The position numbers and the translations under genes are program-made. A stretch of DNA of 39,204 bases from Marinomonas gallaica (GTDB taxonomy: Bacteria > Pseudomonadota > Gammaproteobacteria > Pseudomonadales > Marinomonadaceae): the NCBI RefSeq assembly GCF_001639745.1, contig NZ_LTAX01000027.1, forward strand, positions 1-39,204. The letters run 5' to 3'. The notes beneath the pieces were generated by a model. The model saw nothing but the letters and a program-made list of their open reading frames with translations, was not told where the DNA came from and searched no databases. Below are positions 14,036-21,671 of the stretch, in pieces (position 1 is the first letter of the stretch; the number at the start of each line of letters is the position of its first letter).

Positions 14036-14791
14036 ATGAATGTTGTTAAGTATTTGCCATGGTTGGCGATGGGGCTAACGGTGACAAGTCAGTCGTGTGC
14101 GGAGCAGGTGCATGCGGCGGTGGCTGCGAATTTCACTGGGGCGATGAAGTCTGTGGTTGCGCAATTCGAGCAAGACACTGGCCATGATGTGCTGCTGTCG
14201 TTTGGTTCGTCCGGTAAAATTCTGGCGCAAATCCAAAACGGTGCGCCGTTTGATGTGTTTTTATCGGCCGATCAAGCAAAACCACAAGCGTTGCAAGACA
14301 AGGGGCTTGTGCAAGAGGGCAGTCGTTTTACCTATGCCATTGGTGCGCTTGCTTTATGGTCGTCTCTGCCAGACTTTATTGAAAACGATTATAGCCGTTT
14401 GACGTCGGATGATTACAATAAGCTGGCATTGGCAAACCCTAAACTCGCGCCGTATGGCTTGGCTGCAACGGAGGTATTACAAGCGTTAGGTTTGAAGGAT
14501 ACCACGCAAGCTAAATGGGTGCAGGGAGAAAATATTGCCCAAACGTATCAATTTGTCGCGACGGGCAATGCGGATTTAGGCTTTGTGGCGCTGTCGCAAA
14601 TTATGTCAAAAGGGCATGTGACAGAAGGTTCCAGCTGGATTGTGCCAAGCAATTTATACAGTCCTATTCGTCAAGATGCGGTATTACTAAAAACGGCTAA
14701 GGACAATTCTGCCGCCAAGGCGTTGCTGGCGTATCTACAAAGTGATGCGGCGCAGCAGATCATTCAGTCTTACGGTTATACAACAGAGTAA
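14036..14791 (+). CDS. modA: Molybdate-binding periplasmic protein ModA, 251 aa
   Basis: A periplasmic solute-binding protein that captures molybdate or tungstate. It has a signal peptide (about 1-22), then the family landmarks [23 protein letters not shown]-like [27 protein letters not shown], and [13 protein letters not shown], with C-terminal [13 protein letters not shown] 14036 is preceded by AAGGAGG at 7 nt, which settles the start over an upstream in-frame codon at 13991. It is the first gene of modABC, behind a ModE operator. Confidence 0.96.
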   Translation: MNVVKYLPWLAMGLTVTSQSCAEQVHAAVAANFTGAMKSVVAQFEQDTGHDVLLSFGSSGKILAQIQNGAPFDVFLSADQAKPQALQDKGLVQEGSRFTYAIGALALWSSLPDFIENDYSRLTSDDYNKLALANPKLAPYGLAATEVLQALGLKDTTQAKWVQGENIAQTYQFVATGNADLGFVALSQIMSKGHVTEGSSWIVPSNLYSPIRQDAVLLKTAKDNSAAKALLAYLQSDAAQQIIQSYGYTTE

Positions 14792-14799
14792 CAGGCGAG

Positions 14800-15489
14800 A
14801 TGTTTACAGCAGCGGATTTGGATGCCATTTGGCTTACCTTGCGGTTAGCTTCGATAGTGACGGTGTTATTGTTAATCGTTGGGACACCGATTGCTTGGTG
14901 GTTAGCACGCACACAATCGTGGCTGAAAGGCCCGGTCGGTGCCATAGTGGCGTTGCCATTGGTGTTGCCGCCGACAGTGTTGGGTTTTTATATGCTGGTT
15001 GCTATGGGACCTAACGGCGCTATTGGCCAGTTCACTCAAGCGCTAGGGATCGGCTTGTTGCCGTTTAGTTTTTGGGGGTTGGTCATAGCGTCGGTGGTGT
15101 ACTCGTTGCCGTTTGTGGTTCAGCCGATTCAAAATGCCATGCAGGCATTAGGAGAACGCCCATTAGAAGCTGCGGCGACATTACGTGTTGGTCCGTGGGA
15201 GCGTTTCTTTTGTGTGGTGTTGCCTTTGTCTAAACCTGGCTTTATTACGGCGGCGATTTTAGGATTTGCCCATACAGTCGGTGAGTTTGGTGTGGTGCTG
15301 ATGATTGGCGGTAATATCCCTCAACAAACGCGGGTGGTGTCGGTGCAGATTTATGATTACGTAGAAGCCATGGAATATGGCCAAGCGCATTTACTGGCGG
15401 GCTTGATGGTGGCGTTTTCATTTGTGGTGTTGCTAGGCGTCTATGGCTTTCAACGTCAGGGTAGTAACTCAATGTTGGGGGTTAAGTGA
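14800..15489 (+). CDS. modB: Molybdate ABC transporter permease ModB, 229 aa
   Basis: An inner-membrane permease with five or six helices. The EAA loop that contacts the ATPase is present ([21 protein letters not shown] region, about residues 122-142), and the [18 protein letters not shown] segment typical of ModB/CysT-type permeases follows. The gene starts 8 bp after modA and its TGA overlaps the modC ATG, so the operon is tightly coupled. Confidence 0.96.
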   Translation: MFTAADLDAIWLTLRLASIVTVLLLIVGTPIAWWLARTQSWLKGPVGAIVALPLVLPPTVLGFYMLVAMGPNGAIGQFTQALGIGLLPFSFWGLVIASVVYSLPFVVQPIQNAMQALGERPLEAAATLRVGPWERFFCVVLPLSKPGFITAAILGFAHTVGEFGVVLMIGGNIPQQTRVVSVQIYDYVEAMEYGQAHLLAGLMVAFSFVVLLGVYGFQRQGSNSMLGVK

Positions 15490-16592
15490 TGGTGGCTTCA
15501 GATCAACATGCGATTCATGCCGCATTCAAATTGTCTCGATCACACGCTTCTGGCGAGCCGTTTACACTTGATGTGGATATCCAATTGCCTAGCAGTGGAG
15601 TGACCGCTGTATTCGGTCATTCGGGTTCAGGAAAAACCACTTTTTTGCGCTGTGTCGCTGGTCTTGAGCGAGCCCAGGCAGGTCAGTTAACCGTGCAAGG
15701 TGAGGTTTGGCAGAAGGAGAACTGTCATGTGCCGACCCATCAGCGTCCCATCGGCTATGTGTTTCAAGAGGCGAGTTTATTTGAGCATTTAACAGGCATG
15801 GGCAACTTAGCCTTTGCTATGAAACGTGCTCCGACGCCGACTTCAGATGAGGGCCTGCAGCAGATTATCGAATTGATGGGGATTGAATCTGTTTTGACTC
15901 GCTTGCCGAAACATATGTCCGGTGGCGAGCGTCAGCGTGTTGCTATTGCGCGAGCGTTGTTGATTCAACCACGTTTGCTGTTAATGGATGAGCCACTGGC
16001 TTCGTTAGATCATCAGCGCAAGCAAGAGATCTTGCCGTATCTTGCGCGGTTACGAGCTTCGCTTAAGATTCCTATTTTATACGTCAGTCACTCAGTGGAT
16101 GAGATTGCCCAGTTAGCCGATCATGTGGTGGTTCTGGAACAGGGCACTGTGGTGGCTCAAGGTGATATTGGTGAGGTGTTTGCGCGAACGGATGTGAACG
16201 CCTTATCTGGCTTTGATACGGGGGCTGTTTGGCAAGGCAAGTCAGTCGCACGTGACGAGCAATGGCATTTGGTAAAAGTGTCTTTCCAGCAGACTGAGCT
16301 TTGGGTCAGAGATACCGGAGAGGCCTTGGGCAGTTCAATCCGAGTGCGTATTTTAGCGCGTGACGTGAGCTTGGCACGCACCGCGCTGGACGAGACCAGT
16401 ATTTTGAATCGTATGCCAGCGACGATCACTGATATATGCCCAGATCGTGATGAGGCTATGATATTAGTACGCTTGGATTGTGGTGAGGAAGTCTTGATTG
16501 CTCGGTTGACTAAACGATCGTTGGATAAGATGGCGTTGCAGGTAGGCCAAGAAGTTTGGGCACAGATTAAGTCTGTGGCCATTGTTCGATAA
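15489..16592 (+). CDS. modC: Molybdate ABC transporter ATPase ModC, 367 aa
   Basis: Drives molybdate import by ATP hydrolysis. Walker A FGHSGSGKTTFLR, Q loop YVFQEASLF, signature MSGGERQRVAIARAL, Walker B LLLMDEPLASLD and the switch histidine in ILYVSHSVDE are all intact. The C-terminal ~120 residues form a TOBE/Mop-like domain. I use ATG 15489 (TGATG overlap with modB); GTG 15486 is possible. Length is usual for the family. Confidence 0.96.
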   Translation: MVASDQHAIHAAFKLSRSHASGEPFTLDVDIQLPSSGVTAVFGHSGSGKTTFLRCVAGLERAQAGQLTVQGEVWQKENCHVPTHQRPIGYVFQEASLFEHLTGMGNLAFAMKRAPTPTSDEGLQQIIELMGIESVLTRLPKHMSGGERQRVAIARALLIQPRLLLMDEPLASLDHQRKQEILPYLARLRASLKIPILYVSHSVDEIAQLADHVVVLEQGTVVAQGDIGEVFARTDVNALSGFDTGAVWQGKSVARDEQWHLVKVSFQQTELWVRDTGEALGSSIRVRILARDVSLARTALDETSILNRMPATITDICPDRDEAMILVRLDCGEEVLIARLTKRSLDKMALQVGQEVWAQIKSVAIVR

Positions 16593-16600
16593 GAAGAAAC

Positions 16601-16625
16601 GAAAGCCGACGGTCAGTCGGCTTTC
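16601..16625. terminator. Bidirectional terminator between modC and modE
   Basis: GAAAGCCGAC and GTCGGCTTTC form a 10-bp stem with a 5-nt loop. It overlaps the last codons of modE and lies just after modC, so it can end both convergent transcripts. Confidence 0.8.
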
Positions 16626-17440
16626 ATCAAGATAACGCTGGGGGCTTTGAATAGAGCCAGTAAGGCATCGCCTTCGGTGATCATCAAATCACTTAAGCTC
16701 GTATTGGTAATCACGGCGTTAAGCGTTTTGCTTTGACCGATGTCGAGAGCAATGTCACTGTTTACGGCACCCGGCGCAATGCGTGCAACAGTGCCCAAAA
16801 GGCGATTTCTTGCACTGGTGGCCATCGCTGTTTCTCGGCTTAAGATGATCGACGACTCACTGACAATCGCAATACTTTCTTTGCCGACGGCTAAACCAAG
16901 CGTTGTAACACTGTCACAACTGATCATGGCAACAAGATGTTGATCAGCACCGATATCAAGAATGACTTCTGAGTTCACCGCACCGGGGGTGAGTTCAATG
17001 ACCGTGCCGCGAAATTGATTGCGGGCACTGGTTAGAGCTTGTTCGGAACGAACGAAATTGGCAATGTCGTCAATGTTGTGCAATTGATCCCCTAGACGTG
17101 CGAGAAACGTCGCATGTTCATCCATCAGTGCTTGAAAGCCTGCAATGATGCGTTCACCCAGCTCAGTCAGTTGGGTGCCGCCGCCTTTGGCTCCGCCACT
17201 TGCACGCAGTACCAGCGGAGTAGTCGACAGATTATTCATTGCGTCGATCCGATCCCACGCCGTTTTATAGCTAATGCCCACTTCTTTTGCGGCCTTTGAG
17301 ATTGAGCCGCACTTTTGGACGGCACGTAGTAAATCAATCTGGTTCGATGCAAACGCGCTGGATTGGCCAGTTTTCAGAAATACGCTTCCTGTTAACTGGC
17401 CAGAGCGGTCCGGTTTTTCGATAAGAGCGGTTTTAGCCAT
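16613..17440 (-). CDS. modE: Molybdate-responsive transcription regulator ModE, 275 aa
   Basis: An N-terminal winged helix (about 25-110: AVQKCGSISKAAKEVGISYKTAWDRIDAM) is followed by the G-G-x-x-G-G-G-T-x-L-T linker and two Mop domains, each with S-A-R-N-x-x-x-G-T-V and PGAVNSEVILDIG or PGAVNSDIALDIG, which bind molybdate. ATG 17440 gives the expected MAKTALIEK start; the longer frame needs TTG 17458. It overlaps the upstream DHH gene by 8 nt and probably shares its transcript. It should repress modABC through the operator at 13955-13986 when molybdate is bound. Confidence 0.94.
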   Translation of the reverse strand: MAKTALIEKPDRSGQLTGSVFLKTGQSSAFASNQIDLLRAVQKCGSISKAAKEVGISYKTAWDRIDAMNNLSTTPLVLRASGGAKGGGTQLTELGERIIAGFQALMDEHATFLARLGDQLHNIDDIANFVRSEQALTSARNQFRGTVIELTPGAVNSEVILDIGADQHLVAMISCDSVTTLGLAVGKESIAIVSESSIILSRETAMATSARNRLLGTVARIAPGAVNSDIALDIGQSKTLNAVITNTSLSDLMITEGDALLALFKAPSVILMKAD

Positions 17441-18365
17441 CTTTATTGATAATGGCAATGATGTCTTGTAAGGACTGATCCGCTTTGTCGTTGTCGATCT
17501 GACACGTACCTGCGTTCATATGACCGCCACCACCGTATTGCAAACACAGCTCGCCAACGTTGGTGTTGGATGAACGATTCAAGATAGATTTACCGATAGC
17601 GAATACCGTGTTTTGCTTTTTCAGTCCCCACAGTTTGTGGATCGAGATGTTGCATTCTGGGTACATCGCATAAATAACGAAGCGGTTTGTGGTATAAATG
17701 GTGTCTTCGTTTAGCAAGTCGAGCACAACAAGATTGTCGTGAATGGTGGCGCAGCGCTTAATTTGTTCTTTCGCTTTCGCATCGTGTTCGAAATATAAGT
17801 CGACACGCTCTTTGACATCTTCAAGTGCCAAAATTTCTTCAATACTATGACTGTTACAGTAGTCAATTAACTGCATCATCAATTGGTAGTTTGAGATACG
17901 GAAATCACGGAAGCGACCAAGGCCTGTACGAGCATCCATAATGAAGTTTAACAGCACCCAGTCAGTAGGGTTAAGCACTTCGTCTTCATTAAACTGAGCG
18001 GAGTCACCTTTATCGACCGCATCCATCATGTCTACAGAAATAGTTGGGAAGCGCTCTTTACCACCATAGTAGTCGTACACCACACGCGCGGCAGATGGCG
18101 CATCTGGATCAATGATGTGGTTTTCAATGTGACTGTCGTTACGGACGGTTTCACTTAAATGGTGGTCAAAGGCCAGATGACAGCCTGCAACGTAGGGCAA
18201 ATTTGTCGTGATGTCATTGTCAGTAATGTCTACTTTGCCATCCTGCATATCTTTAGGGTGGACAAATAAAATGTCGTCTATTAAGCCTAGGTCTTTTAGA
18301 AGTACGGCACACACCAAGCCATCAAAGTCACTACGTGTGACCAGTCGAAATTTTTTACTGCTCAT
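17433..18365 (-). CDS. DHH-family phosphoesterase, 310 aa
   Basis: A soluble metal-dependent phosphoesterase with the DHH motifs in order: RSDFDGLVCAVLL (motif I, about 11-23), the D of the second motif near D46-D54, LAFDHHLSE (about 64-72) and a DHHA1-type ending Y-G-G-G-G-H-M-N-A-G-T-C. Such proteins include exopolyphosphatases and nano-RNA or cyclic-dinucleotide phosphodiesterases; the substrate cannot be told from sequence alone. The gene's end overlaps the start of modE, unusual company for this family. Confidence 0.85.
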   Translation of the reverse strand: MSSKKFRLVTRSDFDGLVCAVLLKDLGLIDDILFVHPKDMQDGKVDITDNDITTNLPYVAGCHLAFDHHLSETVRNDSHIENHIIDPDAPSAARVVYDYYGGKERFPTISVDMMDAVDKGDSAQFNEDEVLNPTDWVLLNFIMDARTGLGRFRDFRISNYQLMMQLIDYCNSHSIEEILALEDVKERVDLYFEHDAKAKEQIKRCATIHDNLVVLDLLNEDTIYTTNRFVIYAMYPECNISIHKLWGLKKQNTVFAIGKSILNRSSNTNVGELCLQYGGGGHMNAGTCQIDNDKADQSLQDIIAIINKDG

Positions 18366-18719
18366 TTCTACATCCTTACACTAAGTAAAATTACAATAGA
18401 TCGAATTGTTAATAGTGTACCAGCGATTTTTGACTGCAAGGTGAATTTTAATGTAACGCTTTATTATTTCTTGAGGCTCATCAGTTCCAAGAATCGAAAC
18501 ACTGTGTTGTAACACCTTACGACGCCAGGCCTTTGGTATTTATCGGGTAACGGATTAGAAAGCGTGAAGTTACAGGCGCAGGAACTTGCTCAGGCGTTGT
18601 AACCAAACAAGAAACGCACCAAACACCTGAAAGGGGGCGAACTCAATTCGTCCCCTTTTTGATGCTAAAAATGGCATAATGGCAAGCATTCGAAGTATTT
18701 CATAATTAAGAGATGAGTA
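18366..18719. other. Intergenic region between the DHH gene and tetR
   Basis: Divergent promoters are expected here. Apart from the orphan terminator at 18631-18660 and a short open stretch ending at TAA 18600-18602, no feature was recognised. Confidence 0.4.
18631..18660 (+). terminator. Orphan rho-independent terminator
   Basis: GGGG(G)CGAA, a 5-nt loop and TTCGTCCCC, followed by TTTTT. No annotated plus-strand gene ends just upstream, so it either ends a small RNA or a decayed gene (an open stretch ends at 18602), or insulates tetR. Confidence 0.7.
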
Positions 18720-19268
18720 ATGGCCAGAGGAAGACCTTCCAAAAAAGGCTTGATTGCAGAAACAGCTTTGGCGTTGTTCCAAGTGTTGGGATACCAAGCT
18801 ACTAGCATTGATCAAGTGGTACTAGAGGCTGGGGTATCAAAGCCGACGGTTTATAGTAATTACCCGTCCAAGTTATTGTTGTGGCAAGAAGTACTCCGTC
18901 AAATTATCGAACGTAGCGAATCAGTTCTAAGCGATACATTGGATACATTGAAAGCAAACGATGTCGGTTTTTACGACGGTTGGCGTGCTATTTGGCTCGC
19001 GTGGATTGCCACACCAGACCGCTTAGCGGTGTATCGAATTCACTGGGGGGAGAGTCACAAACTGACCGAGCAAGAGCACGTGTATTTTGAGCAATTTGAA
19101 AGCTTGCTATCTTGTCAACTGCGTCATTGGATGACTCGACATAACATCGCTTCAGAGCATTTCTTTGTATTAAATGCCGTGTCAAAAGAAGCTTTATTGA
19201 TGCCTGCCGTGACTCAGCGTGACGGAGAATGTGAGGACTTCGTGCAACTAATTCAAAAGCTTGTGTAA
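18720..19268 (+). CDS. TetR/AcrR family transcription regulator, 182 aa
   Basis: The N-terminal helix-turn-helix is typical (LIAETALALFQVLGYQATSI, then VVLEAGVSKPTVYSNYPSK, residues about 10-55). The C-terminal ligand domain is unspecific, with W-R-A-I-W-L-A-W and H-W-G-E-S-H. It lies 72 bp before the lipocalin gene on the same strand; the two could be co-transcribed, or the regulator may control its neighbour. The effector is unknown. Confidence 0.88.
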   Translation: MARGRPSKKGLIAETALALFQVLGYQATSIDQVVLEAGVSKPTVYSNYPSKLLLWQEVLRQIIERSESVLSDTLDTLKANDVGFYDGWRAIWLAWIATPDRLAVYRIHWGESHKLTEQEHVYFEQFESLLSCQLRHWMTRHNIASEHFFVLNAVSKEALLMPAVTQRDGECEDFVQLIQKLV

Positions 19269-19340
19269 TCCCTACTTTTCATCAAGCTAATTGCCTAAAA
19301 CCTTCGTATAGTAGCTCACTATTATTGATACGGAGGTTAT

Positions 19341-19883
19341 ATGAAGAAGACAATCTCATTTATTTTTGCTGCACTGCTTTCAAGTGTGATATTAACTGGC
19401 TGTTCAGTCTCTGCACCTAAGGGGATTGAGCCTGTTGAGCCCTTTTCGATTGATCGCTATTTAGGAACTTGGTATGAAATTGCTCGAATGGATCACAGCT
19501 TTGAAGAAGGTTTAAGCCAAGTTACTGCCCATTACAGTGTGCGTGAAGACGGTGGCGTTAAAGTGATTAACCGTGGTTATTCTGAGGAAGATCAAGCTTG
19601 GGACGAGGCTGAAGGCAAAGCTTACTTTGTGGAAAACTCAGAAACGGGGCATTTGAAAGTGTCATTCTTCGGCCCATTTTATGGGGCTTATGTGATCTTC
19701 AGCTTAGATGATGACTATCAATACTCTTTGGTATCAGGCCCTGATCGTTCATACTTTTGGTTGTTGTCGCGCACACCAACGATCTCAGAACAAAAGCAAG
19801 AGGCGCTGTTAGAAGCCGCTGCCGCTGCTGGGTTTGATACTGAGAAGCTGATTTTCGTAGATCAGTCTAAACATCAAGGGTAG
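19341..19883 (+). CDS. blc: Bacterial lipocalin Blc, outer-membrane lipoprotein, 180 aa
   Basis: A lipoprotein signal ends in the lipobox LTGCS (C21). The lipocalin body has the first signature F-S-I-D-R-Y-L-G-T-W-Y-E-I-A-R (about 34-50) and Y-S-L-V-S-G-P-D-R-S-Y-F-W-L-L-S-R-T-P in the second half, as in E. coli Blc, which binds lysophospholipids in the envelope under stress. A GGAGG site precedes the ATG. Its last 10 bp overlap the convergent GtrA gene. Confidence 0.93.
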   Translation: MKKTISFIFAALLSSVILTGCSVSAPKGIEPVEPFSIDRYLGTWYEIARMDHSFEEGLSQVTAHYSVREDGGVKVINRGYSEEDQAWDEAEGKAYFVENSETGHLKVSFFGPFYGAYVIFSLDDDYQYSLVSGPDRSYFWLLSRTPTISEQKQEALLEAAAAAGFDTEKLIFVDQSKHQG

Positions 19884-20308
19884 TCCACTACATCATGCGC
19901 TTTACGTTTGAACACCCAGTGCTTTGACAGTAAAAAATTCATGCAATGTCCAACGATAATCCCCGGTAGCATAGCGGCTACTGGGGCCAGCTCGTAATCA
20001 GCATAGGTCTGATAAGTCGCGGTGCTGATAGCCCACCAGTATAAGCCCACATTAGGGATTAGCCCGAGTAACGAGGCCACACTAAATTGTACGGCTTCTT
20101 TAAACTTCGCGTCCTGCGTCGCATGTTCTTTGAACGTATAGATTCGATGACACAGCCAATTTGTCAGCACAGCAAGCGTAAAGGCAATGATCCGCGCCCA
20201 GATTAGGGCAACATGATCCGCTAGAAGCCATAGAACGACAACGTCTACTGTGAAGCTTACTTGGCCCACAAGGCTAAATTGAAAAAATTGTAATAAGGTC
20301 GTCTTCAT
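19874..20308 (-). CDS. GtrA-like membrane protein, 144 aa
   Basis: Four transmembrane helices in the GtrA/DPMS pattern: about 10-30 (FSLVGQVSFTVDVVVLWLL), 36-54 (ending T-N-W-L-C-H-R-I-Y-T-F), 74-95 and 108-130, then M-N-F-L-L-S-K-H-W-V-F, the C-terminal hallmark. GtrA proteins are thought to help translocate lipid-linked sugars. No glycosyltransferase gene adjoins it, so its partner is not in this window. Confidence 0.88.
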   Translation of the reverse strand: MKTTLLQFFQFSLVGQVSFTVDVVVLWLLADHVALIWARIIAFTLAVLTNWLCHRIYTFKEHATQDAKFKEAVQFSVASLLGLIPNVGLYWWAISTATYQTYADYELAPVAAMLPGIIVGHCMNFLLSKHWVFKRKAHDVVDYP

Positions 20309-20376
20309 ACCTCATAGTAGCGAGTCAATGATGACAGCTTGATGAAGAGGTTAGCCTGATACCTTTATTGCAATCG

Positions 20377-21579
20377 TTATGACTCAAGACGCAGTGCTAG
20401 ATAGGCGAATAGGCTGCCCATGAGACAAATAAACATGACAAAACCTGCCAAGCCGTAAAGGCCAAAAAGCGTGATGAACGTAGCGAAACTTGGCGGTCCA
20501 ACTGTCGCGCCTAAGTTACCTAGTTGAGCAATAATGCCATAACCATTGGCTTGTTCTTCGCTATTGCGCGCTAAGCGTGGAATCATTGCTAATGATGCGC
20601 CCGGAATTAAGCCTGCAAACAATACCATTTGTCCCACGATTAGGCAGAAAATAAGCGGCGTCGCAATATCTTGTGTTAAGGCTAGTGCGCCACATGCCAG
20701 TCCTATGTAGGCAATCTGTGCTACGCGTTGGGGTTTTAAGGCATACTGCGACAATGCGCCTGCAATGAAGGTGCCAGCAGTACTGAGTAGTGGCAATATA
20801 ACTTGCATGGTCGTGCGTAGCGAGTCTCGCTCAATAAAGTTGGGAATATACGTCAGTAACGATACTAGAGTGCAAGTGTAAAAGACAAAAACGAGACCTG
20901 GCAGTAGCGTGCGCGGTGTGCGATATACTTTTCCAAGTTTGGTTAGGTAGCTGTCACTGCTGGCTTGCGGTGCTGAGCCATAACGACTCTCGTTGCGTTC
21001 TAACAGTACAAAAAGTGCAATGGCCATCGAGCCAATCAGTAAGCTGTGAGCAAGGTATAACCCTGATAAGTCAAAGTGGGCGATCAGCGGTTTGCCGACT
21101 AACCCTGTAATGGCAAAGGCAACACCAAAGAAGGTGCCCCATAATCCCATGGTAATTGAGCGATGCTGAGGTGCACTTAATTTTGCAATCATGGTGGGCG
21201 CGGCAATTACAACTCCCAATTGTGAAAAGCCTTCGAGTACACGGGTCGCCATAACGATTTCAAAAGCGGGTATAAATGACTGGATCAATGACAAACTGGC
21301 ACCGAGCAGCAATGCGCCAATCAGCACTTTACGATAGCCTATTTTTCCTGCGACAAGGCCAGCGGTAACACCAAAAATTAGGCCGATGGTACCCACCACA
21401 GAAATCGAAGCACCGGTTAACGTTGGACCGGCTTGGTAATAATCGAGCAACTCGTTGTAAGAAACAGAGAATTTAGCAAATTGCATGGCGGCGCTGATGC
21501 CTGCAAACCACAGTAAGAAAACTTCTAACCAAGCGGTTTGCTGTGGCTCTGTTTGCAATGGTGTGTTGGCGCCTGCCAT
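20377..21579 (-). CDS. MFS transporter, 400 aa
   Basis: About twelve hydrophobic helices in two halves, with the loop-2 motif G-L-V-A-G-K-I-G-Y-R-K after helix 2 (about 77-87) and a central charged loop around 195-215. The relation is to the CynX/NimT-like or drug-efflux part of the major facilitator superfamily; the substrate cannot be assigned. AGGGAAGGAAT gives a good ribosome-binding site. It stands alone on its transcript, 68 bp from the GtrA gene. Confidence 0.85.
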   Translation of the reverse strand: MAGANTPLQTEPQQTAWLEVFLLWFAGISAAMQFAKFSVSYNELLDYYQAGPTLTGASISVVGTIGLIFGVTAGLVAGKIGYRKVLIGALLLGASLSLIQSFIPAFEIVMATRVLEGFSQLGVVIAAPTMIAKLSAPQHRSITMGLWGTFFGVAFAITGLVGKPLIAHFDLSGLYLAHSLLIGSMAIALFVLLERNESRYGSAPQASSDSYLTKLGKVYRTPRTLLPGLVFVFYTCTLVSLLTYIPNFIERDSLRTTMQVILPLLSTAGTFIAGALSQYALKPQRVAQIAYIGLACGALALTQDIATPLIFCLIVGQMVLFAGLIPGASLAMIPRLARNSEEQANGYGIIAQLGNLGATVGPPSFATFITLFGLYGLAGFVMFICLMGSLFAYLALRLES

Positions 21580-21671
21580 ATTCCTTCCCTTTTAGACAAC
21601 GTGATAGCGCAGTAGAGCGCTAAAAAGCGGCCTATTATAAACCGTTCGGTTAATATTGGCTAAGGCAATCT

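Noticed and set aside
18513..18602. 29-codon open stretch before the orphan terminator as a gene
   Set aside because: No start codon, no recognised similarity and short length; mentioned only as a possible remnant.
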